From: Phormidium tenue FACHB-1052
GTDB lineage: Bacteria; Cyanobacteriota; Cyanobacteriia; Phormidesmidales; Phormidesmidaceae
DNA: 64,000 nt
Assembly (NCBI RefSeq): GCF_014696675.1
Contig: NZ_JACJQN010000001.1
Span: 1-64,000, forward strand
Direction: 5' to 3'
Shown piece by piece: positions 43,280 to 53,458 of this stretch (within the stretch, counting starts at the first letter, position 1; the number at the start of each line of letters is the position of its first letter). The position numbers were made by a program, and so were the translations under genes. The notes beneath the pieces are model-generated. The model was not told the origin of the DNA and did not search any database. It saw only the letters and a list, made by a program, of their open reading frames with translations.

Positions 43280-45046
43280 ATGGAACGATTTAACCTAAAG
43301 GGCTTCAGGCGGTTTTGGGCGATCGCCAAGAGCTACTGGTTTGGCGACGAAAAGTGGAAAGCCGGGGGCCTGCTGCTGCTGATTGCGGTGTTTCTGCTGG
43401 GCTACACCGGCCTCAGCGTGGTGCTCAACAACAAGCGCGGTGTGCTGATCTCGGCCCTTTCGGCCAAAGACGAAGCTCGCTTTTGGGAGACGGTGCTGGT
43501 ATTTATCGCTGTGCTGGTGGCCTACGCGCCGCTGATGGCGGGCTACGACTACCTGCAAAAGCGCCTGGGCCTAGAGTGGCGACGCTGGCTGACCGGGCGG
43601 TTTGTGGCCGACTACTTCGGCGATCGCGCCTTCTACGACATTCAGCAGTTTCACCCCGATATCGACAACCCCGACCAGCGGATTGCCGAGGATGTGAAGA
43701 ACTTTACCCAGCAATCCCTGGCGCTGCTGTTAGTCGTGGTCAGCTCTGTCTTGCAAGTGATCGCCTTTAGCGGTGTGCTGTGGGGCATCTCCAAAAACCT
43801 GGTGGGCTTTCTGGTGCTCTACGCCGTTTTAGGAACGCTAGTGACGGTCGGGATCTTTGGTCAGCCCCTGGTGCGGCTCAACTTTGAGCAGCTCAAGCGG
43901 GAGGCCAACTTTCGCTTTAGCCTAGTGCGGATTCGCGAAAATGCTGAGGCGATCGCCTTTTACCGGGGCGAAGCGCAAGAGGCCAGCCAGGTAAACAACC
44001 GCTTCATGGCCGCCTTCGAGAACTTCAAAAAGCTGATCGTTTGGGAACTCAACCTCAACGCCCTCACCAACGCCTACGAGTTCATTCCCTTTGTGCTGCC
44101 CGCGATCGTGGTAGCTCCGGCGGTGTTTTCTGGCGATCTCGAAGTGGGCAAAGTCTCCGAGGCCCAGGGAGCCTTCGTGCGGGTGTTCTTTTCCCTCAAC
44201 GTCGTGGTGGCCCGGTTCTCAGAGCTAACCTCCTTTGGCGCGGGCATCGACCGTCTCTACAGCTTTGCCGAAGCCCTCAACCACCTCGAAACTGAGGCTC
44301 CAGCGGCAGCAGAGCCTTCAGCATCAGTAGACGATCCCACAGCGACAGACGCTTCAGAATCCTTAGAGCACCCCACGATCGCCATCGAAACCGCAGACTC
44401 TCTGGCGCTGAAAGAGTTCACTCTGCAAACCCCCAACTACCAGCGCACCCTGGTCGAAAATCTCTCTATCAATATCCCTGACAAAACCGGGCTGCTGATT
44501 GTGGGGCCAAGCGGCTGCGGCAAGAGTTCGCTGTTGAGGGCGATCGCTGGTCTCTGGCATTCCGGCAGCGGCACCATTTACCGCCCCGAGCTAGACAACA
44601 TTCTCTTTTTGCCCCAAAAGCCCTACATGATTCTCGGTACCCTGCGAGAGCAGTTGCTCTACCCCAACACCAGTCAAGCGGTAGACGATGCTGGTCTCCA
44701 GGCTGCTCTAGAGAAAGTCAATTTGGCGAACTTAGCTGAGCGCTTCGGCGGCTTTGATGCCGTAGAAGAATGGGGTGATGTGCTCTCCTTGGGCGAACAG
44801 CAGCGGCTCACCTTTGCCCGCATCTTGGTCAGCCAGCCCAAATTTGCCATTCTTGACGAGGCCACCAGCGCCCTCGATCTGGCCAACGAAGCCAAGCTTT
44901 ACGACCACCTGCACCACAGCGGCACCACATTCATCAGTGTTGGCCACCGCGAATCGCTGGTTGACTATCACCAAACCACCCTGAAACTGGCAGAAGACCA
45001 CACCTGGGCCATCAAACCCTCAAGCTTAGCCACAGCAGATTTATAA
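43280..45046 (+). CDS. ABC transporter, SbmA/BacA/ABCD-type fused permease-ATPase
   Basis: 588 residues. About six TM helices in the first 330 residues (GGLLLLIAVFLLGYTGLSVVL, FWETVLVFIAVLVAYAPLMAG and others), with the family EEA-like segment FYRGEAQEASQV. A linker rich in Ala/Glu/Thr lies near 340-380. The ATPase has Walker A GPSGCGKSSL, Q-loop LPQKPYM, signature LSLGEQQRL, Walker B FAILDEATSAL and H-loop VGHRESL. Relatives transport peptides, vitamin B12 or very-long-chain acyl-CoA. Substrate unknown. ATG at 43280 preferred over TTG at 43253. 72 bp after pirin. Confidence 0.9.
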   Translation: MERFNLKGFRRFWAIAKSYWFGDEKWKAGGLLLLIAVFLLGYTGLSVVLNNKRGVLISALSAKDEARFWETVLVFIAVLVAYAPLMAGYDYLQKRLGLEWRRWLTGRFVADYFGDRAFYDIQQFHPDIDNPDQRIAEDVKNFTQQSLALLLVVVSSVLQVIAFSGVLWGISKNLVGFLVLYAVLGTLVTVGIFGQPLVRLNFEQLKREANFRFSLVRIRENAEAIAFYRGEAQEASQVNNRFMAAFENFKKLIVWELNLNALTNAYEFIPFVLPAIVVAPAVFSGDLEVGKVSEAQGAFVRVFFSLNVVVARFSELTSFGAGIDRLYSFAEALNHLETEAPAAAEPSASVDDPTATDASESLEHPTIAIETADSLALKEFTLQTPNYQRTLVENLSINIPDKTGLLIVGPSGCGKSSLLRAIAGLWHSGSGTIYRPELDNILFLPQKPYMILGTLREQLLYPNTSQAVDDAGLQAALEKVNLANLAERFGGFDAVEEWGDVLSLGEQQRLTFARILVSQPKFAILDEATSALDLANEAKLYDHLHHSGTTFISVGHRESLVDYHQTTLKLAEDHTWAIKPSSLATADL

Positions 45047-45399
45047 CGTTGCATGACATTGTCGCTAGAAACCGCCATTTAGTTGTGACGGCTACCGTGG
45101 GGGCTCAATTTACTGTCTACCCTATGCAAAGTGCATTTTCAGCCCCCCGCTACAGCCCGCCTTCACGTTAGAACGCACAAGTTCTCAAGTTTTCACAATC
45201 TACAGGATGCTTTCGCAGCCTATGTCTGCGGGGATATGACAGTCAGTGAAAGATAGATTTAGCGTCGAGGAGGGCAGATCTACGTCAGGGTCGCTAAGAT
45301 GGATGGATTGCTTAACCAGAAGTTGAGCAACATATTTAGTATCTTAAGAATTAATTAATTTTTGGGCTACAATTTTTATGGGTAACGAGGAGTGTCGTT
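45047..45399. other. gap between ABC transporter and DUF1815 gene
   Basis: 353 bp with no gene. The 3' part is AT-rich (AGAATTAATTAATTTTTGGG) and contains TACAAT (45369-45374), a possible -10 box 25 bp before the DUF1815 ATG. No terminator hairpin for the ABC gene stands out. Confidence 0.35.
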
Positions 45400-45744
45400 A
45401 TGTTTGTCAGACTAGCCGAGCAGCACCGTCAATTTGTTAGAGACCTGGTTATGAACCTGCAAGCACTGGCCACCGTGCTTGAGGAAATGGGCTATCTAGC
45501 CTCCTGCTACACCTGTGGCGGCCAAATGAACAGCGCCTCCTTTATGGTGAGCCTGGGCGATGACCACCTGATTCGCTTTTTGGTGTCCGACTACGGCATC
45601 ACCTGGACCGAAATGCGCGACGATCGCGAGCTGATGAAGCTGGAAGGGGCTGAGGCCATTCACCAACTGCAAGAGTTGGCCAACCTGGTCAAGTTCCGCG
45701 TTCAGCCTGTTGGGGCGAAGAAAGTGGTTCCTAGCAAGGTTTAG
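45400..45744 (+). CDS. DUF1815 family protein
   Basis: 114 residues of a family known almost only from cyanobacteria. Typical sequence: MFVRLAEQHRQFVRDLVMN, GYLASCYTCGGQMNSASFMV, RFLVSDYGITWTEMRDDREL and QELANLVKFRVQPV. The Cys-Tyr-Thr-Cys pair could bind metal or form a disulfide. GAGGAGTG lies 6 nt upstream of the ATG. No function has been assigned to the family that I know of. Confidence 0.93.
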   Translation: MFVRLAEQHRQFVRDLVMNLQALATVLEEMGYLASCYTCGGQMNSASFMVSLGDDHLIRFLVSDYGITWTEMRDDRELMKLEGAEAIHQLQELANLVKFRVQPVGAKKVVPSKV

Positions 45745-45802
45745 CACCCCCGGTCGTACAACCTTTTGTGAAAGCTATACTTTCGCCCCCTTTGGGGGAC
45801 TA

Positions 45803-45829
45803 GCACCGCTGTGAGCATCGGTGTTTTTT
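45803..45829 (+). terminator. terminator of the DUF1815 gene
   Basis: GCACCG (45803-45808) and CGGTGT (45819-45824) form the stem, followed by a T-run to 45829. A second hairpin CCCCC-TTT-GGGGG (about 45786-45798) sits just before it. The remaining 200 bp to the lysC stop show nothing. Confidence 0.75.
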
Positions 45830-46041
45830 AGTATTTAACCGAACTGCGGCCAAGGCAAGCTTTGAGAGCGCTACTAGATTTGTCATGGGTTCTCCAGGAG
45901 CGAAGGTTTTGGGGAAGCGTTGCCTGCAAAACGCTGCTGCACAAGCATCAACAAACTCCAGGGAAACTACTCACTCAGCTTGGCATCTGCGACCTAAAGG
46001 GTGCTGCCAAAACGGCCCGATTTGAGAACAGGCCAACATTC

Positions 46042-47850
46042 TCAGGCGGGCACCACCGTGCGCTCTAGCCCCGCTAGACCAAAGGCGTTGTGCACAGCCC
46101 GCAAGGCCGTAACGCCTTCATCTTCCGCCACTACGCAGCTAATTTTGATCTCTGAGGTAGCAATCATTTGCAGGTTAATGCCCTGTTCTGAGAGCGCTTT
46201 AAACATGCGTGCGGCTACGCCAGGGGCATAGATCATGCCGGTGCCGACGACGCTGACCTTGGCGATCGCCTCATCCACCGCCACATCCCCTAGGCCCAGT
46301 TCAGCGGCAGCCGACTCCACTACGGCCTTGGCAGTTTGGGCATCGCCCTGGGCCACGGTAAAGGCAATGTCGCGGGTGGCCTGGCCCTGCACCAGACGGC
46401 AGCGCTGGGACTGAATGATCATGTCTACGCTAACCCCGTGGGTGGCCAGTAGCTGAAAGATATGGGCCGCCATACCAGGGCGATCGGGCACGTGGCGAAT
46501 GGCAACTCGAGCCTGCTTGGTATCTAGGGCCGCGCCACGTACCACTGGAGCCTCAGCAGCCGTGGGCGATGCGCCCTGGGGCATGGGAGACGAGGTGACC
46601 TCAAAGGCCTCGCAGAGGATCGCAATGGCGCGATCGCAGTCTGCCACATCAATCGTGCAGCTCACCTTTACCTCTGACGTTGAAATCAGCTGAATGTTGA
46701 TCCCCGCTGCGGCTAGGGAGGAGAACATCTTGGCGGCCACCCCAGGGCGACCAATCATGCCCGCCCCGGCGATGCTAATTTTGGCCATGCGCTGGTCAAT
46801 CATCACCTCGGCCTGGGTGCTGTCGGTGGGGTTGCTGCGCAGCGCTGGAGCAATAGCCTCGGCCACCGCCTCCGCCCGGTTCAAGTTCGCCCTGACCATG
46901 GTGAAAGCAATGTCGTTGGTATTGCCCTCGTGAATCGACTGAATGATCAAATCTACATTCAGCGCCTGGGTGGCCAGTTCGCCAAACAGTCGAGCGGCAA
47001 TGCCGGGGCGATCGGGAATGCGCAGCAGCGCCACCTTGGCCTGGTCAGTGTCAAACTCCACAGCATCCACCGGCTGGGCTAGCTCTAGCCCTTCGAGGGG
47101 TCGGGGTTGAGGTCGCGGAGAAATGACGCGGGTGCCTGGCTCATCGGTCCAGCTCGATCGCACCACCAGGGTGACGCCATAGTTGCGGGCGATCTCCACG
47201 GCGCGCGGGTGCAGCACCTTGGCTCCCAAGCTAGCCAGCTCCAGCATTTCATCGCTGGTGATCTCATCCATTAGCTGGGCCTCGGGCACCAAGCGCGGGT
47301 CGGTGGTGAGAATGCCCGGCACATCGGTATAGATTTCGCACTTTTCGGCCCCTAGGGCCGCCGCCAGGGCCACCGCTGACGTGTCAGACCCGCCCCGCCC
47401 TAAGGTGGTGATCTCTAGATCGGAGGTTTGGCTAATGCCCTGAAACCCAGCCACCACAATCACCTTGCCTTCGTCAATGTGGCGCTTGAGGCGATCGGTT
47501 TTGATTTTCAGAATGCGGGCGCGGGTATGCTCGGCTTCGGTGACAATGCCCACCTGAGCACCCGTAAGGGAAATGGCGTCTTGCTCCAAGGCGTGCAGGG
47601 CCATGGTCAGCAAAGCGATAGTCACTTGCTCGCCCGTGGAGAGCAGCATGTCCATCTCGCGGCGACTGGGCTGCTTGGTAATCTCGTTGGCGAGCTTCAC
47701 CAGGCCGTCGGTGGTTTTGCCCATGGCCGACACCACCACCACCACTGAGTGCCCGGCCTCCACTGTGGCTTTGACCCGCTGGGCCACCGCCTGAATGCGC
47801 TCCACGGTGCCCACGGAGGTGCCGCCATATTTCTGTACGATCAGCGTCAT
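46042..47850 (-). CDS. lysC: aspartate kinase with four ACT domains
   Basis: 602 residues; the first step in lysine, threonine and methionine synthesis. The kinase domain (1-250) opens with MTLIVQKYGGTSVGTVERIQ (first 20 residues) and has TTLGRGGSDTSAVALAAAL and EIYTDVPGILTTDPR. Two pairs of ACT domains follow: VALLRIPDRPGIAARLF / KISIAGAGMIGRPGVAAKMF and VAIRHVPDRPGMAAHIF / KVSVVGTGMIYAPGVAARMF. The usual length is about 400 with two ACTs; the duplicated four-ACT form is typical of cyanobacteria. Feedback control by Lys and Thr is expected. Confidence 0.96.
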   Translation of the reverse strand: MTLIVQKYGGTSVGTVERIQAVAQRVKATVEAGHSVVVVVSAMGKTTDGLVKLANEITKQPSRREMDMLLSTGEQVTIALLTMALHALEQDAISLTGAQVGIVTEAEHTRARILKIKTDRLKRHIDEGKVIVVAGFQGISQTSDLEITTLGRGGSDTSAVALAAALGAEKCEIYTDVPGILTTDPRLVPEAQLMDEITSDEMLELASLGAKVLHPRAVEIARNYGVTLVVRSSWTDEPGTRVISPRPQPRPLEGLELAQPVDAVEFDTDQAKVALLRIPDRPGIAARLFGELATQALNVDLIIQSIHEGNTNDIAFTMVRANLNRAEAVAEAIAPALRSNPTDSTQAEVMIDQRMAKISIAGAGMIGRPGVAAKMFSSLAAAGINIQLISTSEVKVSCTIDVADCDRAIAILCEAFEVTSSPMPQGASPTAAEAPVVRGAALDTKQARVAIRHVPDRPGMAAHIFQLLATHGVSVDMIIQSQRCRLVQGQATRDIAFTVAQGDAQTAKAVVESAAAELGLGDVAVDEAIAKVSVVGTGMIYAPGVAARMFKALSEQGINLQMIATSEIKISCVVAEDEGVTALRAVHNAFGLAGLERTVVPA

Positions 47851-48164
47851 AGCCGTATTTTTGTCTCCCTGCGATCGCGCGGTCGGCCCTCCTCACCCCG
47901 TCGCCAAGGCACAGGAAAGCTCCCCAAATTTTAGCCCCCTTACCGCAACCCAAACATGACGTTGTCTAGATTGGTCGAGTAAGGCCCATAAAAACCAGAT
48001 CTTTTAATTTATCAGCCTGGCTCCCGCGATCGAAACCCCTGCCCTTCAACTTGTCACAATCTTAGGCGGGCTGCATGGAGCTGCGCGGATATAGCACAGC
48101 GCACAGTATTTAGCGGTATCCTGCTTTATAACGAAAAGTAACAACCTGCTTCCCTGGTATTGTC
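47851..48164. other. divergent region lysC / NDH-2
   Basis: 314 bp, starts of two divergent genes. It presumably carries both promoters; CTTTATAACG (48123-48132) resembles a -10 region for NDH-2 about 35 bp before its ATG. No gene seen. Confidence 0.35.
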
Positions 48165-49565
48165 ATGCAGACTGTCTCCCGTCCCGACCAAGCCGCTACG
48201 GCCCCAGATACAGCCCGCGCCGATGCTTCCCCCACCGTTGAGGTGCCGCCCGTTACCCCCGGCAAGCATCAGGTGGTGATTATTGGCGGCGGCTTTGGTG
48301 GTCTCTACGCCGCTCAGCAGCTCGGTCGCGCCGACGTGGAAGTCACCCTGATTGACAAGCGCAACTTTCACCTGTTTCAGCCGCTGCTGTACCAAGTAGC
48401 CACTGGCGGCCTTTCCCCCGGCGACATTGCCTCCCCCCTGCGCGGCATTCTCAGCGCCCAAAAGAACACTCGGGTGCTGATGGGGGAAGTCACCAATGTT
48501 GACCCTGGCCCGCAGGTGGTCAGCCTCAACGATGGACGCGTTGTGTCCTATGACAGCCTGATTGTAGCCACGGGCATGAGCCACTTCTACTTTGGCCGCG
48601 ACGACTGGGCCGAGGTCGCCCCCGGCCTCAAAACCGTAGAGGATGCCCTAGAGATGCGGCGGCGCATCTTTGCCGCCTTTGAAAAAGCTGAGAACACCAC
48701 TGACCCTGAGCTCAGACAAACCCTACTCACCTTTGTGATTGTGGGCGGCGGCCCTACCGGCGTCGAGCTGGCTGGAGCGCTGGCTGAGCTGGCTTTCCAC
48801 ACTCTGCCCAACGACTTTCGCCACATTGACACCACCGACAGCCGCATTCTCTTGATCGAGGGTATGGATCGCGTGCTGCCACCATTCCCGCCCGAGCTAT
48901 CGACCCGCGCCAATACAGATCTAGAGAAAATGGGTGTCGAGGTGCTGACCCAGTCTTTAGTAACCGATATTTCAGGTCACCAGATCACCCTCAAGCAAGG
49001 GGATGAAGTCACCACCCTTCAGGCAGGCACCGTGCTCTGGGCGGCTGGGGTGCGCGACCCCGGCATGGGCGGTATTTTGGCTGAGAGCACAGGGGCAGAG
49101 CGCGATCGCTCGGGCCGAGTCATCGTCAACAACGACCTCAGCCTACCCACCCACCCAAATATTTTTGTAGTCGGTGACCTAGCCCACTTTGCCCACCAAG
49201 GCGACCGCCCCTTGCCAGGAGTGGCCCCCGTCGCCATGCAGGAGGGCAAATACGTGGCCAAACTCATTCAAAAACAGCTCAAAAACGAAACCCTGCCCCC
49301 ATTTGAGTACAAAGACACCGGCAGCCTGGCGGTGATTGGTCGTCACGCCGCCGTCGTCAACCTGCCCTGGGCCAAGCTCACTGGCTTTTTTGCCTGGTTT
49401 GTGTGGCTGTTTGTGCACATTTTTTATCTGATTGAGTTTGACAACAAGCTCATGGTGATGACCCAGTGGGTAGCCAACTACCTCACCCGCAAGCAGGGAT
49501 CACGCCTGATTACCGAGAAAGTGTTTGAAAAAGGCGAGGCCCGCGCTCCAGCCACCCCTGGCTAA
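48165..49565 (+). CDS. ndb: type II NADH dehydrogenase (NDH-2)
   Basis: 466-residue monotopic flavoprotein passing electrons from NAD(P)H to quinone without proton pumping. Seen: FAD-binding VVIIGGGFGGLYAAQQLG, LIDKRNFHLFQPLLYQVATG, NAD-binding FVIVGGGPTGVELAGALAEL, FVVGDLAHFAHQGD, and a C-terminal membrane-associated helix (FFAWFVWLFVHIFYLIEFDN; 20 residues). The 35-residue N-terminal extension is Ala/Pro/Thr-rich. Cyanobacterial NDH-2 enzymes are thought to sense or set the redox state of the plastoquinone pool. Which ndb paralogue this is cannot be decided. Confidence 0.93.
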   Translation: MQTVSRPDQAATAPDTARADASPTVEVPPVTPGKHQVVIIGGGFGGLYAAQQLGRADVEVTLIDKRNFHLFQPLLYQVATGGLSPGDIASPLRGILSAQKNTRVLMGEVTNVDPGPQVVSLNDGRVVSYDSLIVATGMSHFYFGRDDWAEVAPGLKTVEDALEMRRRIFAAFEKAENTTDPELRQTLLTFVIVGGGPTGVELAGALAELAFHTLPNDFRHIDTTDSRILLIEGMDRVLPPFPPELSTRANTDLEKMGVEVLTQSLVTDISGHQITLKQGDEVTTLQAGTVLWAAGVRDPGMGGILAESTGAERDRSGRVIVNNDLSLPTHPNIFVVGDLAHFAHQGDRPLPGVAPVAMQEGKYVAKLIQKQLKNETLPPFEYKDTGSLAVIGRHAAVVNLPWAKLTGFFAWFVWLFVHIFYLIEFDNKLMVMTQWVANYLTRKQGSRLITEKVFEKGEARAPATPG

Positions 49566-49589
49566 GGACTCGGAGTTAGCGAGTTATGC

Positions 49590-49624
49590 AGAAAAGCACC
49601 GGACAGCTTGTCTGGTGCTTTTCT
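49590..49624 (+). terminator. terminator of the NDH-2 gene
   Basis: AGAAAAGCACC (49590-49600) pairs with GGTGCTTTTCT (49614-49624), with GACA/TGTC extending the stem inside. The U-rich 3' arm serves as the run. Confidence 0.75.
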
Positions 49625-49761
49625 GTATTGCCCTACTCTGAAGAATCAGGTGGCGGCAAGGCGATCGCTTTCTAGACTGCTTTACGGTCAAATGGGTAGT
49701 ATCAAAGGCCAACACTGACTCTCAGCGGTTTCTGCCTTAGGCCATTCCTATTTGCATCCCT

Positions 49762-50067
49762 ATGCCCATCGATCCCCAAACTTTGCCCGACTACGAGCGC
49801 GATCTGCTGGCGGCCCTAGCCTACTTTTTAGGGCGCGATCCCGAAGCTCAGGCGCGGGCCTGCCTGTGTATGTATCTGCGCCAGGCCGAACCGCGCATTA
49901 TGGCTCAGCTGCGCTACTATGCCCATCGCCTGTCGGCGCAAACTGGCGAGCCGATGGAGGCCTATGACTTACTGACGATGATTGCCGAGTCACCCGACGA
50001 TGTCAGCGCTCTGCTGCCCGACCTGGGCCAAGTGCACGACCCCGATCGGCTCGATGTATTCAGCTAG
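49762..50067 (+). CDS. small cyanobacterial hypothetical protein
   Basis: 101 residues, soluble, largely helical: LPDYERDLLAALAYFLGRDP, ACLCMYLRQAEPRIMAQLRY and GEPMEAYDLLTMIAESPDDV, ending in a loop (LGQVHDPDRLDVFS). No domain recognised. Stands between NDH-2 and the FecR gene on the same strand, 86 bp before the FecR start. Confidence 0.65.
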   Translation: MPIDPQTLPDYERDLLAALAYFLGRDPEAQARACLCMYLRQAEPRIMAQLRYYAHRLSAQTGEPMEAYDLLTMIAESPDDVSALLPDLGQVHDPDRLDVFS

Positions 50068-50153
50068 GTTTTGGCGAGTTAAGTTTCGCAATCTGTGCTG
50101 AATTTAACGGGTTGCCTGTGTATAGATCCTATCAAGGCAACTCAGTGGAACTT

Positions 50154-51275
50154 ATGATGGCGTCTTTTTGGTTATCGGGGCTTAGACTACAGTCCAACAC
50201 CAGTTGGGGACGGTTTGCGCGACTCATGGGGGCAGCGCTGGTAGGCAGTAGCCTGCTAGCCATACCGGGGCAGCGGGCACTGGGCCAATCGAGTGCTACC
50301 GCTACCGTGACCGAAATCTTAGACAGCAACCAGGTCTACATTCAAAACCGCGCAGCCCAGGTCAACAGCGTAGCTCAGCAGCGCCAGCAGGTCAGAACTA
50401 GGGATGCTCGGGCATCGCTGCGGTTCAACACTGGGGCCGTGGCGCGCCTGGCCCACAACTCTAGTTTGGTTGTGGGGCAATGTGCCCAGCTCAACCGGGG
50501 CACGCTGCTGGTCAATGGCAACCTCAACGGCTGCTCGACCACCGTCGTCGCGGGCGTGCGAGGCACAATTTATACCATCGAAGTTACTGACACTGGGGAA
50601 ACCATTGTTCAGGTCTTTGAGGGAGAGGTCGTGGTGGGGCGCAACGCCAACCCCGAGCCGATTGAGGCAATGTCTAACGACTTTGACCCGCTCGATCCAT
50701 CCCTAGACCCGGCAATACCCACCACCGATCCGGTGGTTCCCTTCGTTAACCCGATGGAACCCCAGACGCCACCGACTGAGCCATCCCCGGTAGCCCCCCC
50801 CGACCCCATCACCCCTGCCCCTGATCCTGTCACGCCTAACCCTGACCCCGTCATTCCACCTAGTACTGAGCCCCCAGCCTCGACGTTTGATCCCATGGGC
50901 TTTGGTTCTCCGCTCAAACGTAGCCGTCTGGTAGCCGCCAATTCCCTAGGAGCGGCTAATAAGCAGACTGATGCGTCAACAAGAGATGCCGATGCAGAAA
51001 CCGTGGAGTTTACGCCAGAAGACTCTATTACCGTAGCGGAAGGGCAACAGGTTGTCGTGGATGCTGAGGAGGATGAGGCGGTGATTTCACCCCTGAGCCC
51101 GGAGGATTTTATCGACCTGCTAGAAGGTCCGCTGATTGACGGGTTTGCGGTCGAAATACCGGGTATGGCTAACCTGCGCCGCTCCTTCGAGCAACTGTTT
51201 CCAGGCATACCGTTGCCCTACTATTGGGTGCCCGCCATTCCTAGCCCACCGATCCGCTTTCCCTTTCCGTTCTAA
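50154..51275 (+). CDS. FecR domain protein, secreted
   Basis: 373 residues. The N-terminal signal segment (RFARLMGAALVGSSLLAIPG, possible cleavage after ALG) is followed by a FecR-like beta domain (about 50-170: RDARASLRFNTGAVARLAHN, TTVVAGVRGTIYTIEV, VFEGEVVVGR). A Pro-rich spacer with PxxPxDP repeats (about 185-240) and an acidic region follow, and the protein ends in aromatic/Pro-rich YYWVPAIPSPPIRFPFPF. Paired FecR genes upstream of CHASE2-cyclases recur in cyanobacteria; it may pass a periplasmic signal to the next protein (inference). ATG at 50154 or 50157. Confidence 0.82.
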   Translation: MMASFWLSGLRLQSNTSWGRFARLMGAALVGSSLLAIPGQRALGQSSATATVTEILDSNQVYIQNRAAQVNSVAQQRQQVRTRDARASLRFNTGAVARLAHNSSLVVGQCAQLNRGTLLVNGNLNGCSTTVVAGVRGTIYTIEVTDTGETIVQVFEGEVVVGRNANPEPIEAMSNDFDPLDPSLDPAIPTTDPVVPFVNPMEPQTPPTEPSPVAPPDPITPAPDPVTPNPDPVIPPSTEPPASTFDPMGFGSPLKRSRLVAANSLGAANKQTDASTRDADAETVEFTPEDSITVAEGQQVVVDAEEDEAVISPLSPEDFIDLLEGPLIDGFAVEIPGMANLRRSFEQLFPGIPLPYYWVPAIPSPPIRFPFPF

Positions 51276-51394
51276 CGGTAAGCTTCCAGCATAGGGAGCA
51301 GGCGGATGGTGGAAGAACGGTAGAGGCATTGTCAAACTTTTGGGGCTGTGCCAGAACTACTCGTTCAGCGTTGGCGTCTTAGGGAGCGGTTGCT

Positions 51395-53347
51395 GTGGTT
51401 AGATCCTATCGACGTATCTTTCAGCTGGGACACGGGCTGATGGTGAGCTGGGCGGTGTTTGGGGCGATCGCCCTCACCTCCCAGCACCCGTGGATCGTGC
51501 TGATTGAGGGGCAGGCTCAGTCGTTTTTGCTTCGGCTGCGGGGGCCAGTGTCCCCACCCGAAGAAATTGTGATTGTGGGCATTGACGAATATTCGCTGAC
51601 CCAGGGCGATCTGTACCAGGCCGATCCAGAACGCTATCCGTTTTTGGAACCCCTGGCAATCTGGCCCTGGCAGCGCCAAGCCTATGCCCAGGCCATTGAG
51701 CAGCTGATGGCGGCTGGGGCTAAGGCTGTAGCCCTTGATGTGCTGCTGGTTGACCCCAGCGGCTACGGCCCCGATGATGATGCAGCTTTAGATGCGACCC
51801 TGGCTCGGTGGGGCGATCGCGTGGCCCTAGCCGCCGCCTACGACGTGTCGAGCAGCGACTTTGGTCTGTTTACTAACCTGCTAGAGCCTGTCTATAGCAG
51901 CCAGACCCAGGTGGGCCTGATCAACCTGGAGGTTGATGCCGACGGCAAGCATCGCGCCTTTCCCGATCGCGGCATTGAAACCCTGCGGCAGGCCCACCAA
52001 TTCTCTGATAATTTACCCTCTCTGGCAGGGGCCACCCTGGCGGCGGCCAACTATCCCAGCCCAGCGCGCCAGAGCGAACAGCTCTTCTTTTACGGCCCAG
52101 CGGGCAGCTTCCCGGTGGTGTCGTTTGTGCAGTTGCTTGACCCCACCAACTGGCCCCTAATCGCCGATCAGTTTGAAGGCAAAATTGTGCTGATCGGCCC
52201 CATGGCCACGTCGTTTCAAGACCGCAAGCGCACCCCCAGCGATGACGCCATGCCAGGGGTTGAAATCCACGCCCACGCCCTAGCCGCGCTGATGGAGGAT
52301 CGGGTAGTTAACCCTGCGATCGCCAACCCCCTGGCCCAGGGCTTGCTGACGGCGATCGCCATTGGCGCGATCGGCCTGGGGCTCGGCTACCGCTTTACGC
52401 AGCCCGTGCCTAGGCTGGTGGGCTTTGTGGGCGCGATCGCCACCTGGGGCGCGATCGCCTACCTGCTGATGGTGCATGGCGATCGCCTCATGCCCGTCGC
52501 CATCCCCGTCGCCTGTCTGGGCATGGGCGGTGTCACCTACATCGCCACCGGGGCCGTCAGCAACCGCCTCGAAGAACAGCGCCTGCGCCGCACCCTAGAG
52601 CGCTACGTAGCCCCGTCGGTGGCCCAAGAAATTCTCAACCAGCCCGAAGACTTTACCAGTCTCACCGTAGGGCAAAAGTTTCAGGCAGCGGTGCTGTTTT
52701 CAGACATTCGCGGGTTTAGCCGCATTTCGTACCAGTTGGGGGCAGTTGAAACCGTCAGCTTGCTCAACTCCTACCTCGATGTGATGGTGGACGCCATTCT
52801 GGAGCACCGGGGCACCATCGACAAGTTTATTGGCGATGCGGTGATGGCCGAGTTCGGCGCGCCCAAATCCCTCGGGCCAGAGCAGGACGCTCTGGGGGCC
52901 ATCTCCGCTGCCTTGGCCATGCGAAAGGCGCTCGCTACCCTGCGCGTCTCCCTCAAAGAAAAAGGACTGCCGCCACTTTTCAACGGCATCGGTATCAGCT
53001 ATGGCGAGCTGGTGGTGGGCAATGTGGGGTCGGTGCAGCGGCTAGAATACACCGCCATTGGCGACACCGTGAACGTCGCTAGCCGCATTGAGGGACTCAC
53101 CAAAATGGTTGGCACCGATCTGCTGATCACCCAGCCCTGCTACGACTTGGTGAAAGACCACATCATCACCATCGACCACGGCACGCACTTTTTGGCCGGG
53201 CGCGAGCAAGAATCGGTTCAAGTGTACGGCGTCGTGGCCTTTAAAAACGAAAGCGACGACCTCTATCAGCAAGTGCAAAAAGACCTGATTCAACACTTGA
53301 GCCAGCCGAAGGCCATAACCCTGACCAGCAGAGAAAAACCGACCTGA
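51395..53347 (+). CDS. CHASE2 domain adenylate/guanylate cyclase
   Basis: 650 residues from a GTG start (AGGGAG 8 nt upstream). TM1 near residues 12-30, an extracytoplasmic CHASE2 sensor about 35-315 ([45 protein letters not shown]), then three TM helices (about 308-390), and a class III cyclase domain (about 425-600): [12 protein letters not shown] and [13 protein letters not shown] with the two metal Asp, adenine-type Lys in DKFIG, and [17 protein letters not shown]. The Thr at the second base-recognition site favours adenylate cyclase. It makes cAMP in response to a signal sensed outside, likely linked to FecR. Confidence 0.92.
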   Translation: MVRSYRRIFQLGHGLMVSWAVFGAIALTSQHPWIVLIEGQAQSFLLRLRGPVSPPEEIVIVGIDEYSLTQGDLYQADPERYPFLEPLAIWPWQRQAYAQAIEQLMAAGAKAVALDVLLVDPSGYGPDDDAALDATLARWGDRVALAAAYDVSSSDFGLFTNLLEPVYSSQTQVGLINLEVDADGKHRAFPDRGIETLRQAHQFSDNLPSLAGATLAAANYPSPARQSEQLFFYGPAGSFPVVSFVQLLDPTNWPLIADQFEGKIVLIGPMATSFQDRKRTPSDDAMPGVEIHAHALAALMEDRVVNPAIANPLAQGLLTAIAIGAIGLGLGYRFTQPVPRLVGFVGAIATWGAIAYLLMVHGDRLMPVAIPVACLGMGGVTYIATGAVSNRLEEQRLRRTLERYVAPSVAQEILNQPEDFTSLTVGQKFQAAVLFSDIRGFSRISYQLGAVETVSLLNSYLDVMVDAILEHRGTIDKFIGDAVMAEFGAPKSLGPEQDALGAISAALAMRKALATLRVSLKEKGLPPLFNGIGISYGELVVGNVGSVQRLEYTAIGDTVNVASRIEGLTKMVGTDLLITQPCYDLVKDHIITIDHGTHFLAGREQESVQVYGVVAFKNESDDLYQQVQKDLIQHLSQPKAITLTSREKPT

Positions 53348-53458
53348 CATCGAGAAGAAACGACACAAAAAAGGGGGAGTCAGCTTAGATGCTGATCTCA
53401 CCCCTTAGCGTCTAACTTTTAGGGAAGTAGACGGTGTTAAATCTCACTGTTGAGCGAA

